This document shows positions 19,851 through 29,377 of a stretch of DNA of 64,000 bases, one piece after another (within the stretch, counting starts at the first letter, position 1; each line of letters begins with the position of its first letter). Both the position numbers and the translations under genes were made by a program. A model generated the notes under the pieces. It made no database searches and was not told the origin of the DNA. It saw nothing but the letters and a program-made list of their open reading frames with translations. Source of the DNA: Euzebyella saccharophila (GTDB lineage Bacteria; Bacteroidota; Bacteroidia; Flavobacteriales; Flavobacteriaceae); contig NZ_JACYFJ010000004.1 of assembly GCF_014855495.1 (NCBI RefSeq), forward strand, positions 186,001 through 250,000, read 5' to 3'.

Positions 19851-20683
19851 TGACAAGGCTATTACAAATTGAATTTATTAAACTTTGGAACAATAGGTCC
19901 AGTAAAGTCCTTATTCTCGCCTATTTTATTTTGCTCACTTCCATAGCGCTTTTTGCATCCATCAAATTTGATATCGGCCCTATTAAATTTCATTTGGCCG
20001 AACAAGGAATTTTCAATTTTCCCTATATCTGGCACTTTAATACTTTTATTACCGCCCTTTTCAAGTTATTTCTTGCCATAGTTATTGTATCCATGATGTC
20101 CAATGAATACAGCAATAAGACTATCAAACAAAACCTCATAGACGGTCTTTCCAAAAAGGAGTTTATAGCTTCCAAGTTTTTGACTGTAGTGGCTTTTTCA
20201 CTTCTTTCAACCATTTTTGTGTTTGTTGTCTCGATGATATTGGGACTTGCTTATTCTGATTTTAATGAGTTGAGTATAATTTTTTCGGATTTAGAATTTC
20301 TACTGGCCTTCTTTGTAAAACTTTTGGGATTCTTTTCTTTTTGTCTTTTTCTAGGCATATTGGTAAAAAGGTCTGCCTTTGCGCTTGGTTTTTTAATCCT
20401 TTGGATGATTACTGAGCAATTGATATATGGGTTTCTAGGTTGGAAGTTGGTCTCATGGGAAACGGCCTCAACCATTAAAAATTTACTTCCCTTGGAATCA
20501 ATGGCCAATTTAATCAATGAACCATTTTCAAGGTTAAAAGCCGTACAATCTGTAGCTGCCCAAATGGGGGAGCGTTTTGAATTCGATTATGGGGTTCATT
20601 GGTATGAAATCCTATTGGTAATTTTCTGGAATACCTTTTTTATTTACTCATCTTATGCCATTTTGAAAAAAAGGGATTTGTAA
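19847..20683 (+). CDS. ABC-2 type transporter permease
   Basis: A 278-residue inner-membrane protein with about six hydrophobic segments: near 22-40, 66-85 (FITALFKLFLAIVIVSMMS), 111-133, 150-168, 173-192 and 252-270. The phrase MMSNEYSNKTIKQNLIDGLSKKEFIASKFL is the typical ABC-2 permease motif between segments two and three. It is the partner of the ATPase at 18951-19850, whose stop overlaps its start. Together they should form a dimeric exporter or envelope-maintenance transporter of unknown substrate. Confidence 0.85.
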   Translation: MMTRLLQIEFIKLWNNRSSKVLILAYFILLTSIALFASIKFDIGPIKFHLAEQGIFNFPYIWHFNTFITALFKLFLAIVIVSMMSNEYSNKTIKQNLIDGLSKKEFIASKFLTVVAFSLLSTIFVFVVSMILGLAYSDFNELSIIFSDLEFLLAFFVKLLGFFSFCLFLGILVKRSAFALGFLILWMITEQLIYGFLGWKLVSWETASTIKNLLPLESMANLINEPFSRLKAVQSVAAQMGERFEFDYGVHWYEILLVIFWNTFFIYSSYAILKKRDL

Positions 20684-20824
20684 ATACATCTATCGATAAT
20701 TATTATAATTCATCGATGTCATCTACTTACATTTACAATTTATGGTATCTTGTCATAACTTGACCTTAAGGATGACTATATTAATTGTTACAATTTTTAG
20801 TTCAAGTTTCAGTGACGGCTTTAA

Positions 20825-22303
20825 ATGGAAATTAGGAAACTTAGATATCATCAGTTAAAAATAATGCTGTTCGCATTTGTGGTACTAGTTTCAATCAATC
20901 TGAATGGCCAGACCTGCTCTTCCCTTAGTACACCAATCAATGGCTCTGTTGATGTTGATGTAGATTCTCCAATTAGGTGGAGGGCTATTCCAAACATTAT
21001 TGGTTATGTAGTGTCCTTAGGAACTACTCCTGGAGGAGGGGAAATATTGAATCGTAGATCATCTGGGCAGCAAAACTTTTACAACCCTGAAGTAGGTTTA
21101 CCTGCAGATACCCAAATTTATGTGACCATTGGCTATTTTAAGGCAGGGCAAGATTTTACCACTTGCAACATTGAAAGCTTTAGAACCGTTGCTGTAACCG
21201 AAGTACCTGAATGTACTGCATTGGCAAGTCCTTTGGACAATAGCGCGAATATTGCCGCAGAGGTAGAACTCGTCTGGGATTATGCCCCAACTGCTACCGG
21301 ATATTTTCTTTCTATTGGTACTTCTGAAGATGGGAATGAAATACTCAACAATGTAGATGTAGGCAATAAACTTAGTTATGAATCTCCAGATGGTTTACCT
21401 GCAGATACGGAAATATTTGTTAAGGTTACACCCTATAATGAAATAGGTGAGGCAGCATTCTGTGCTACAGAGAGCTTTCAAACAACATCTGCCGTAATTA
21501 ATTGTGGACCTTATTTTGATTACCGCACTGGAACTTCTATAAACCTAGGTCCTGAAATTACTTTTCCAGACGTGGTCGGTTTTTGTTTACGGACCAACTC
21601 TACTACCGTAGTAAGTGAAGACCAAGCTGACGGGCATAGGTGGTATGCTCTTGAAGCAGATGGAAGTGAGCGAGTGATATCTACATCAATCTTTGCAGAA
21701 ATTGAGGGCCCTGGTATGTACCGTTATGAAGCATTCAATAACATAACGCAGTCTACAACCACGGTTGAATGTAGCAATTCAAAAATTTTTCACGTTTTTT
21801 CTTCAGAGATTCCTATCGTAGAGACCATTAAGGAGTCAAGAAGAAACGGAGAACGCAGAATTGAGGTGAAGACCAAAGGTGCCGGAACTTATGAATATGC
21901 ATTGAACAGTGAAGACGGCCCTTATCAAGACAGCCCAGTATTCGAGAACATTTCAAATGACTTCCAACGCATTTTTGTTCGTGATAAAAATGGCTGTGGT
22001 ATTGCGGAAACCTCCGTTCAACGTCAACTAAGTACGGAAGATTTTCCAAAATTTTTCACTCCAAATGGTGATGGAGTCCATGATTATTGGCAATATAAAA
22101 CACCTGATAGAGAAGGTGAAATTGTAATTGTTTCTATTCGTATTTTCAACAGATATGGAAATCTATTATTTATGTTAGACCCAAAAATAAAGGGTTGGGA
22201 CGGAACGTATCAAGGAAGGCCTTTACCTGAATCCGATTACTGGTACCGAGCTATTGCCTCAAATGGAGATGAAATAAAAGGTCATTTTACCTTGAAACGA
22301 TAA
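20825..22303 (+). CDS. T9SS type B sorting domain protein with two fibronectin-like repeats
   Basis: 492 residues. A signal peptide ends near residue 29 (SINLNGQ). Two similar repeats of about 95 residues follow (about 30-125 and 128-222). Each carries CxxLxxPxxxS, a GYxxSxGTxxxGxEIL strand, GLPADTxIxVxxxx and a closing CxxESFxT, which suggests a fibronectin type III-like fold. A middle region follows, then a short SprB-like unit (GAGTYEYALNSEDGPYQDSP). The last 85 residues are a type B sorting domain: FFTPNGDGVHDYWQY, IFNRYGNLLF, GWDGTYQGRPLPESDYWY and a terminal GHFTLKR. It should be secreted by T9SS and displayed at the surface. The 141 bases upstream hold no gene. Confidence 0.8.
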   Translation: MEIRKLRYHQLKIMLFAFVVLVSINLNGQTCSSLSTPINGSVDVDVDSPIRWRAIPNIIGYVVSLGTTPGGGEILNRRSSGQQNFYNPEVGLPADTQIYVTIGYFKAGQDFTTCNIESFRTVAVTEVPECTALASPLDNSANIAAEVELVWDYAPTATGYFLSIGTSEDGNEILNNVDVGNKLSYESPDGLPADTEIFVKVTPYNEIGEAAFCATESFQTTSAVINCGPYFDYRTGTSINLGPEITFPDVVGFCLRTNSTTVVSEDQADGHRWYALEADGSERVISTSIFAEIEGPGMYRYEAFNNITQSTTTVECSNSKIFHVFSSEIPIVETIKESRRNGERRIEVKTKGAGTYEYALNSEDGPYQDSPVFENISNDFQRIFVRDKNGCGIAETSVQRQLSTEDFPKFFTPNGDGVHDYWQYKTPDREGEIVIVSIRIFNRYGNLLFMLDPKIKGWDGTYQGRPLPESDYWYRAIASNGDEIKGHFTLKR

Positions 22304-22377
22304 TATTGACAGATTGTAGAGTTTTTACAATACTTCTTATCCCTACTTCTAAATTGGCTCTCAAACGATAGAGCTAT

Positions 22378-25300
22378 ATGAAATTTTATCCCAACCTATT
22401 TGTAGTGATGGGTCTTTTTCTTTCACTATTTATCAATACAAATGGAATAAGTTACGGACAAGTGCCTCCACAAAGACCGTTCATTTCCACTTGGAAAACA
22501 AACAACTCTGGAATCTCTAGCTATAATCAAATTACTATCCCAACTTTTCCTGGGGAGAACTATAACTACACAGTAGATTGGGGAGATGGTACAGTTACCT
22601 ATGGGCATACTGGAGATGTAACTCACACCTATTCTGTACCGGGTAGCTATCAAATCAGAATTACGGGGGATTTTCCCAGAATATACTTCAAGGAATTAAT
22701 AAATGATATCTTCACTCAAAAGGATACAGAGAAAATTCAATCTATCGATCAATGGGGTGATATTGAATGGCATTCCATGGACTCGGCCTTTTCCGGATGT
22801 CGTAATTTAGATGTAAAAAGTACCGATATCCCAAATCTAAATTCAGTACAATCCTTAGAACGTATGTTTCAAAGTTGTTCTTCTTTAATTGGAACAGCTG
22901 CTTTTAATAACTGGGACGTTTCAAATGTAAAAAAAACCAGTTGGATGTTCTTTGGTGCAACATCTTTTAATAAAAACATAAGTAATTGGGATGTCTCAAA
23001 TGTCTATGACATTTCAGGTATGTTTAATTCTGCTGAATCCTTTAATCAAGACATAAGCAAGTGGGATGTTTCTCAAGTTACTGATATGAGCGGTCTCTTT
23101 TATAGTGCGAGGGCTTTTAATCAAGATATAAGTCAATGGAATGTGTCCAATGTTATTGACATGGGAGGTATGTTTTCTACTGCTACTTCCTTCAATCAAC
23201 CTATTGGAATATGGGACGTTTCAAATGTAAAAAATATGTCCAACATGTTCTCACAAGCCACAATATTTAACCAAGACATAAGTAATTGGGACGTTTCAAA
23301 TGTCACTAATATGCATTCAATGTTCGATGGTGCTGAATCATTCAATATGCCTATAGGCAACTGGAATGTTAGTAATGTAAAAATAATGGCATCCATGTTC
23401 AGTTCTGCTAGTAAATTTAATCAGAATCTTGTTAATTGGGATGTTTCCAGTGTTGAGCAAATGTACTTTATGTTCGCCTTTACCGAGGCTTTCGACCAAG
23501 ACATTTCAACCTGGGACGTAAGCAATGTCACCTACATGGATTATATGTTCGCCTTTGCTAAATCATTTAACCAACCCATCGGAACATGGCAAGTTGATCA
23601 AGTTATCTATATGGATTATATGTTCGATAATGCAATATCATTTGACCAGCCCTTGGGCAACTGGAGCGTAGGTAATGTAGGCCAATTGGATGGTATGTTC
23701 CGTAACTCGGGACTTTCAACAGAAAACTATGATCAAACTTTAACTGGTTGGAGCAAACTTCCGTTACTTCAAAATGGAATTACATTTGATGCCGGAACCA
23801 GTCAATATTGTATGTCCGAAAATGCACGTCAAATGATTATTGATACGTATGGTTGGACCATCAATGACTCCGGTAAAACCCAAAACTGCTCCGACGATGA
23901 AGCTTTTATCTCCATTTGGAAAACCGACAATCCTGGAACTTCTAATGACAATCAAATAAAAATACCGGTCAACATTAATTACACTTATGATTATAAAATA
24001 GATTGGGGAGATGGAAATATGGATTATGGTGTCAATGGCACAATAACTCACACCTACGCACAACCCGGTACTTACTCCATAAAAATAACCGGACAATTTC
24101 CCAGCATACCCTTTGTGAATAGTGGAGATAAAGATAAAATACTATCAATTGACCAATGGGGCGCAATAAAATGGAGTTCCATGGAAGGAGCTTTTGAAGG
24201 GTGTTCCAATTTAGACGTTATAGCGAAGGATTCACCAGATTTCACTAATACGATATCTCTAAACTCGATGTTTAAGGACTGTATTTCCTTAGAAGGGAAC
24301 GAATCTTTCAATGGATGGAACCTTTCAAATATTACAAGCATTAAATCTATGTTTTCCGGAGCTATCAAATTTAACCAAAGCTTAGAAAATTGGGATGTTA
24401 GCAATGTTATTGATATGAGCGGAACCTTTGGCTGGGCAACCCACTTTAATCAACCATTGGATAAATGGAACGTTACTAATGTAAAAGCCATGTTTGCCAT
24501 GTTTTTTGCAGCCGAGTCATTCAATCAAGATTTAAGCTCATGGAATGTAAGCAATGTACGCTCAATGGACAGTATGTTCGATTCCGCTAGTTCTTTTGAT
24601 CAGAATTTAGGAAGCTGGAATCCACAAAACTTAACTAATGCCACTCTAATGTTCAATCGGGCGGGTCTTTCAAGAGAAAACTATGATTCCCTGTTAATTG
24701 GTTGGAATGGAAATCAACTGATGAAAAATGTAAAATTTGATGCAGGATATAGCCAATACTGTGCTGGAGAAAATGCCAGACAAAACTTGATTAATTCATA
24801 CGGGTGGAACATTACGGATTCTGGTTCAAAAAAAATTGAAATTGATAAAATTGCATTACAATCCGTTGATGGAGGATACTTATTACCTACCATAACGGGT
24901 ACCAATTTAAGCGGTAATGAAAAATACTATACCGGACCTAAGGGGACCGGTGAGGTTTTTGAGGCAGGAGCTAAGGTTCTTTTTTCAGATTTTGAAAAAT
25001 CGCCTGTCATACTCTATATATATGACTCTGAAGGAGAAGGAAAATCAGTATGTTCGGGAGAACTTAGTTTTGAGCTTGCATTTGAATCATCCTGCAATAA
25101 TTTTAAAGCCGATGTACTTTCCCAGCAGGTAAGTTGTACCAAGTTTTTACTACCTGAACTTTCTACTGGCAATAAATATTATACAGGACCTAACGCCACC
25201 GGTATGGAGTTAAAGGCCAATGATTGGATATATACCTCAAAGGAAATCTATATTTACAAAGGTTCTGGGAACTGTTATGATGAAAGTATTTTCACCATTA

Positions 25301-25605
25301 CTATCAATCCCTCTTTATGTAAGACACCAATAGATTTTTGCACTTTAACATTTTCTACATTTATCACTCCCAATGGTGACTCAAAAAATGACTCTTTTAA
25401 GGTTTTACAAAACTCTTGTGGAAAAACCGGCAAATTAAGCATTGTTGACCGGTTTGGTAGGCTTATCTATCAAACTAGAAATATAAATGAAGGATGGGAT
25501 GGATTTCACAGCTCCAAATACTTACCCGAGGCCGATTATTGGTACCAATTTATTGATGATGAAACAGGTAAGGTATACACAGGCCATTTTACCCTTTTAA
25601 GATAA
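22378..25605 (+). CDS. T9SS type B cargo with duplicated PKD-like + BspA-type LRR modules
   Basis: 1,075 residues with an N-terminal signal peptide ending near SYGQ. Module 1 (about 35-505) is a PKD-like domain (VDWGDGTVTYG, THTYSVPGSYQIRITG) followed by many BspA-type repeats of DUF285 (PF03382), each built as FNQDISxWDVSNVTxMxxMF. Module 2 (about 510-835) repeats the same plan: WKTDNPGTSNDNQIKIP, IDWGDGNMDYG, THTYAQPGTYSIKITG, then fewer repeats. Both modules close with a QYCxxENARQxxIxxYGWxIxDSG cap. The C-terminus is a type B sorting domain (FITPNGDSKNDSF, ending GHFTLLR). Such proteins are surface-exposed and likely bind other cells or polymers; the ligand is unknown. Confidence 0.85.
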   Translation: MKFYPNLFVVMGLFLSLFINTNGISYGQVPPQRPFISTWKTNNSGISSYNQITIPTFPGENYNYTVDWGDGTVTYGHTGDVTHTYSVPGSYQIRITGDFPRIYFKELINDIFTQKDTEKIQSIDQWGDIEWHSMDSAFSGCRNLDVKSTDIPNLNSVQSLERMFQSCSSLIGTAAFNNWDVSNVKKTSWMFFGATSFNKNISNWDVSNVYDISGMFNSAESFNQDISKWDVSQVTDMSGLFYSARAFNQDISQWNVSNVIDMGGMFSTATSFNQPIGIWDVSNVKNMSNMFSQATIFNQDISNWDVSNVTNMHSMFDGAESFNMPIGNWNVSNVKIMASMFSSASKFNQNLVNWDVSSVEQMYFMFAFTEAFDQDISTWDVSNVTYMDYMFAFAKSFNQPIGTWQVDQVIYMDYMFDNAISFDQPLGNWSVGNVGQLDGMFRNSGLSTENYDQTLTGWSKLPLLQNGITFDAGTSQYCMSENARQMIIDTYGWTINDSGKTQNCSDDEAFISIWKTDNPGTSNDNQIKIPVNINYTYDYKIDWGDGNMDYGVNGTITHTYAQPGTYSIKITGQFPSIPFVNSGDKDKILSIDQWGAIKWSSMEGAFEGCSNLDVIAKDSPDFTNTISLNSMFKDCISLEGNESFNGWNLSNITSIKSMFSGAIKFNQSLENWDVSNVIDMSGTFGWATHFNQPLDKWNVTNVKAMFAMFFAAESFNQDLSSWNVSNVRSMDSMFDSASSFDQNLGSWNPQNLTNATLMFNRAGLSRENYDSLLIGWNGNQLMKNVKFDAGYSQYCAGENARQNLINSYGWNITDSGSKKIEIDKIALQSVDGGYLLPTITGTNLSGNEKYYTGPKGTGEVFEAGAKVLFSDFEKSPVILYIYDSEGEGKSVCSGELSFELAFESSCNNFKADVLSQQVSCTKFLLPELSTGNKYYTGPNATGMELKANDWIYTSKEIYIYKGSGNCYDESIFTITINPSLCKTPIDFCTLTFSTFITPNGDSKNDSFKVLQNSCGKTGKLSIVDRFGRLIYQTRNINEGWDGFHSSKYLPEADYWYQFIDDETGKVYTGHFTLLR

Positions 25606-25646
25606 TTGAAGCCAAAAACTAAATCAATCTACTTTTAACCCCGTTC

Positions 25647-25664
25647 TTTCGTAATTTTACGAAA
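25647..25664. repeat. Inverted repeat overlapping the uvrB start codon
   Basis: TTTCGTA (25647-25653) and TACGAAA (25658-25664) flank a 4-base spacer; the last base is the A of the uvrB ATG. It could be an operator or an mRNA hairpin that masks initiation. No known regulator site is recognised. Confidence 0.4.
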
Positions 25665-27655
25665 TGAAATTTAAAGTCGTATCAGAATTTGAACCTACTG
25701 GAGACCAACCCAGTGCCATTAAGCAATTGTCTCAAGGCATAGAAGCCAATGAACCCTACCAGACACTCCTTGGTGTTACAGGATCAGGAAAAACGTTTAC
25801 TGTGGCCAATGTGGTAGAATCAGTGCAAAGACCAACGCTGGTTTTGGCGCACAATAAAACCTTGGCAGCTCAATTATACTCGGAATTCAAACAGTTTTTT
25901 CCCAATAATGCCGTTGAATACTTTGTTTCCTATTACGACTATTACCAACCGGAAGCCTTTATTCCTACCTCTGGTTTATATATAGAAAAAGACTTGTCCA
26001 TTAATGAGGATATTGAAAAACTACGGCTTAGTGCTACCTCCTCCCTACTTTCCGGTAGACGTGATGTCTTGGTGGTAGCCTCTGTATCCTGTCTCTATGG
26101 TATTGGTAATCCAATAGAGTTTCAAAAGAATGTTATTTCAATTAAGAAAGACCAAGTAATCGCTAGAACAAAGTTCATGCATCAATTGGTTCAAAGTCTG
26201 TATTCCAGGACCACAGCCGATTTTCGAAACGGAAATTTTAGAGTAAAAGGTGATGTTGTGGATGTGTTCCCCAGTTATGCGGACCACGCCTTTAGAATTC
26301 ATTTTTTTGGGGACGAAATAGAAGAAATCGAGGCTTTTGACCCATTCAACAACAATGTCTTGGAAGTATATGAAAATCTCAACATCTACCCTGCCAATAT
26401 GTTCGTTACCTCACAGGATGTTCTACAAAACGCCATTCATCAAATTCAGGATGATTTAGTGGCCCAGGTCAACTATTTTAAAGAAATAGGAAAACCTTTG
26501 GAAGCAAAAAGACTGGAAGAGCGTACCAATTTTGACCTTGAAATGATTCGTGAACTGGGCTATTGTTCAGGAATAGAAAACTATTCCAGATACTTAGATG
26601 GAAGACAACCTGGTACAAGACCCTTTTGTCTTTTGGATTATTTTCCTGATGATTATTTAATGGTTATAGATGAAAGCCATGTGACCGTGCCACAAGTCCA
26701 TGCCATGTACGGTGGTGATAGAAGCAGAAAAGTTAATTTAGTGGACTACGGTTTTAGATTGCCTGCTGCCATGGATAACAGGCCGCTAAAATTCGAAGAA
26801 TTCGAGGCCTTACAGAACCAAGTTATTTACGTTTCGGCCACACCTGCCGATTATGAGCTACAGCTGAGCCAAGGTGTATATGTGGAGCAAATCATTAGAC
26901 CTACCGGTCTATTAGATCCCATCATTGAAGTGCGCCCTAGTTTAAACCAAATAGACGATTTGGTAGAAGAAATACAGACCCGAGTAGAGAAAGACGAACG
27001 AACTTTGGTCACTACATTGACCAAACGCATGGCTGAAGAACTTGCAAAATACCTGACCAGAATACAAGTAAGGTGCAGATATATTCATAGTGATGTTGAT
27101 ACCTTGGAACGGGTAGAAATTATGCAAGACCTTCGTAAAGGTATTTTTGATGTGTTGATCGGAGTGAATTTATTGAGGGAAGGATTAGATCTTCCAGAGG
27201 TTTCTTTGGTCGCTATTTTGGATGCGGACAAAGAAGGATTTTTACGTAACAATCGATCGCTTACACAGACCGTTGGAAGAGCTGCAAGACACCTAAATGG
27301 AATGGCAATAATGTATGCCGATAAGGTGACCGAAAGCATGCAAAAAACAATAGATGAAACTACCTACCGAAGGGAGAAACAAATGGCCTATAACGAAGCT
27401 CATAATATTACCCCAAAAGCCTTAAATAAAAGTCTTGATAGCGTACTGGCAAAAAACTCGGTTTCTACCTATCATTTTGAAAAAGAAGAGATGCGCGCCG
27501 CAGAACCGGATATGGATTATTTGACCAAAGATCAAATTGAAAAATTGATCAGGGAAAAACGGAAAGCGATGGAGAAGGCAGCAAAGGAATTAGACTTTAT
27601 GCAAGCTGCAAAATTAAGGGATGAAATAAAGGTTTTACAAGAAAAAGAGGCCTAA
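25664..27655 (+). CDS. uvrB: Excinuclease ABC subunit UvrB
   Basis: A 663-residue DNA-damage recognition helicase subunit of nucleotide excision repair, working with UvrA and UvrC. Walker A is GVTGSGKT near 39-46. The beta-hairpin region reads YYDYYQPEAFIPTSGLYIEKD-like near 90-110. The DEAD-like box is VIDESH near 336-341, and helicase motifs VNLLREGLDLPEV and QTVGRAARH follow. The C-terminal UVR motif (EKAAKELDFMQAAKLRDEI) contacts UvrC. Length and all motifs are normal. An inverted repeat overlaps the start codon. uvrA and uvrC are not in this window. Confidence 0.97.
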   Translation: MKFKVVSEFEPTGDQPSAIKQLSQGIEANEPYQTLLGVTGSGKTFTVANVVESVQRPTLVLAHNKTLAAQLYSEFKQFFPNNAVEYFVSYYDYYQPEAFIPTSGLYIEKDLSINEDIEKLRLSATSSLLSGRRDVLVVASVSCLYGIGNPIEFQKNVISIKKDQVIARTKFMHQLVQSLYSRTTADFRNGNFRVKGDVVDVFPSYADHAFRIHFFGDEIEEIEAFDPFNNNVLEVYENLNIYPANMFVTSQDVLQNAIHQIQDDLVAQVNYFKEIGKPLEAKRLEERTNFDLEMIRELGYCSGIENYSRYLDGRQPGTRPFCLLDYFPDDYLMVIDESHVTVPQVHAMYGGDRSRKVNLVDYGFRLPAAMDNRPLKFEEFEALQNQVIYVSATPADYELQLSQGVYVEQIIRPTGLLDPIIEVRPSLNQIDDLVEEIQTRVEKDERTLVTTLTKRMAEELAKYLTRIQVRCRYIHSDVDTLERVEIMQDLRKGIFDVLIGVNLLREGLDLPEVSLVAILDADKEGFLRNNRSLTQTVGRAARHLNGMAIMYADKVTESMQKTIDETTYRREKQMAYNEAHNITPKALNKSLDSVLAKNSVSTYHFEKEEMRAAEPDMDYLTKDQIEKLIREKRKAMEKAAKELDFMQAAKLRDEIKVLQEKEA

Positions 27656-28247
27656 AATGGGTAAATAAGCTCTCAAGCAAAAAAGCTCAATATTTACACA
27701 AAATAACCAACTCTTAAATTCTGATTTTAAAATATTTAAATAATATTTTTAGGCAAGTCTAAAACATGTTTTTCCCTCCAAAAAAGTTATTTGATATTTG
27801 TCCTGGCTTAGATTTAAATGTATGAAATTATAATTCACAATTTGTCTGCTCAACAGTATATTTTAAGAAAACTGTAGACATAAATGTTGACAAAAAATAA
27901 GTAAAATGTAGGACGATTATTGTTCAAATAAGATGGTGCAATCAATTTTCATTATTGTAATTCTATAGGAATTTATCACAATAATACACTTCATCAACCC
28001 TATTCCATATGAAGTATTGAAGATACTTTTAACCCTCAAATAACCTCGGTGGATTAAAGAACAATTCAGCTGAATTATAATCAAAATTAGACATCGTTTT
28101 AGCTCAAAAAATGACTTGATTTTAGATAGAAAAAAGCATAAAAAAACGCCCCGAAATTTGAACATGAAATCAGGGCGTTTTCCAACTAACCAACTAAACT
28201 TAAAAACTCCTTACATTAACCGGCAAGGACGGCTCAAAAACTCATGA
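27656..28247. other. AT-rich spacer between uvrB and hsp20
   Basis: 592 bases without a convincing gene. It contains only the hairpin terminator at 28143-28181 near its right end. An 82-codon minus-strand frame (27917-28165) has no family resemblance and begins inside that terminator. Confidence 0.6.
28143..28181 (-). terminator. Intrinsic terminator of the hsp20 gene
   Basis: AAAACGCCC (28143-28151) pairs with GGGCGTTTT (28173-28181). On the minus strand the stem is followed by a run of seven T, about 70 bases after the hsp20 stop codon. Confidence 0.75.
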
Positions 28248-28673
28248 TTATTTTAACTCAATCAACCTTTTTGGTTTAGGTAAAGACTCCTCTTTTTTAG
28301 GAAGTACAAACTTCAAGATACCGTCCTCGTACTCCGCATTAATTTTATCGGAATCTATAGTTTCCGGTAAGGTAAAAGACCTTTTAAAGGATGAGAATGA
28401 AAACTCTCTTCGGGTATAATTACCCTCTTTTACCTCATCTTCATGCTGCCTATCAGAAGAAATAGTCAATACATCATTATCAACTTCAATATTGAAATCT
28501 TCTTTCTTTCTTCCCGGAACAGCCAATTGAAGCTCAAATTCCTTCTCATTATCCTTAATGTTCACAGCAGGAACATCAAAACTTATATGGTCCACACCTC
28601 CAAACCAATCGGGTTTGAAAATCTCGTTCATTAAGGAAGGGAATACCAAATTGTTTCTTTTTACTATGCTCAT
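28248..28673 (-). CDS. Hsp20/alpha-crystallin family small heat-shock protein
   Basis: 141 residues from the ATG at 28673 (MSIVKRNNLVFPSLMNEIF); the frame is open 12 codons further, but the family N-terminus fits this start. The alpha-crystallin domain spans about 35-135: VPAVNIKDNEKEFELQLAVPG, DVLTISSDRQ, YTRREFSFSSFKRSFTLPE and the characteristic GILKFVLPK. Small heat-shock proteins hold unfolding proteins in soluble oligomers without ATP. A single-gene unit with its own terminator. Upstream are three copies of the hexamer TGACAT/ATGTCA, two of them in an inverted repeat, which may be a stress-regulator site. Confidence 0.92.
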   Translation of the reverse strand: MSIVKRNNLVFPSLMNEIFKPDWFGGVDHISFDVPAVNIKDNEKEFELQLAVPGRKKEDFNIEVDNDVLTISSDRQHEDEVKEGNYTRREFSFSSFKRSFTLPETIDSDKINAEYEDGILKFVLPKKEESLPKPKRLIELK

Positions 28674-28784
28674 AATATGTCGTTTTATTTTGTTAGACTT
28701 TAAATTCAACCAACAAAAGGCAAATCATATACCAACTAATAAAAACTGTCTTTATGTCATTTTTCAACAATTTAATAGTGCCAT

Positions 28785-28817
28785 TTTGACATACTCACCC
28801 ATTGTTTTCATGTCAAA
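28785..28817. promoter_or_regulatory. Inverted repeat upstream of hsp20 (possible operator)
   Basis: TTTGACAT (28785-28792) and ATGTCAAA (28810-28817) are perfect 8-base arms with a 17-base spacer. A further half-site ATGTCA lies at 28754-28759. All are 80-145 bases upstream of the hsp20 start. Confidence 0.4.
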
Positions 28818-28842
28818 CGTTCCCATCCTATAAAAGTAGATA

Positions 28843-29244
28843 CTAATTGTAATGAACTTTAAATATATCAATGAGTACCTTAGGGGGCACTACACCGCCC
28901 GGGTAATCGTCCATTACGGCCAAAACTCTATGTATAGCCATAGGAGGCAATCCCATTCCCAGTCCAATATTATGGATCTTGGTTACTTCCAAATCCTTTT
29001 TTTCTTGATCTACATTCATTAGCAGCACCAATCTATGGAACTGAAGAATACGCTCTGCTTGGGACTTTGGTACTACATATTCCGCATCAGAAATAAATAA
29101 AGAATTGAATTTTTCCCTATCCACGCCTAATTGTTCGGCCACTCCCAGCAAAAAATTGAACTCTAGCTCCTTAATTTGCCCATCAACCTTTGCAAACTCA
29201 ATCATTTCGGATAGAATGCTCAACTTCTCCTTTTCGGTAGCCAT
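28843..29244 (-). CDS. TerB-like domain protein
   Basis: 133 residues from the ATG at 29244 (MATEKEKLSILSEMIEFAK). All-helical, with the TerB/DjlA-type pattern: LxxMIEFAKVDGQIKELEFNFLLGVAEQLGV resembles the acidic helix pair of the tellurite-resistance TerB fold, in which Asp and Glu residues may bind a metal. Bacteroidota members are sometimes mislabelled as excinuclease subunits because they can lie near uvrB, as here. No signal peptide. Actual role unknown. Its 3' end lies 169 bases upstream of hsp20 on the same strand. Confidence 0.7.
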   Translation of the reverse strand: MATEKEKLSILSEMIEFAKVDGQIKELEFNFLLGVAEQLGVDREKFNSLFISDAEYVVPKSQAERILQFHRLVLLMNVDQEKKDLEVTKIHNIGLGMGLPPMAIHRVLAVMDDYPGGVVPPKVLIDIFKVHYN

Positions 29245-29377
29245 ATATTGTATAGATTTTAATGTAGTAAAATTCTTATTATATAAAATTACTAAATTGA
29301 GCAATACCCTCTATGTTAAAAATCTGAAATGAGCTAGTATTCTACAAATAGTGATAACTTGCCCAAAAATTGAGAAG

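Noticed and set aside
27917-28165. 82-codon minus-strand open frame after uvrB
   Set aside because: It starts within the hsp20 terminator hairpin, is rich in low-complexity hydrophobic residues and has no recognisable motif.
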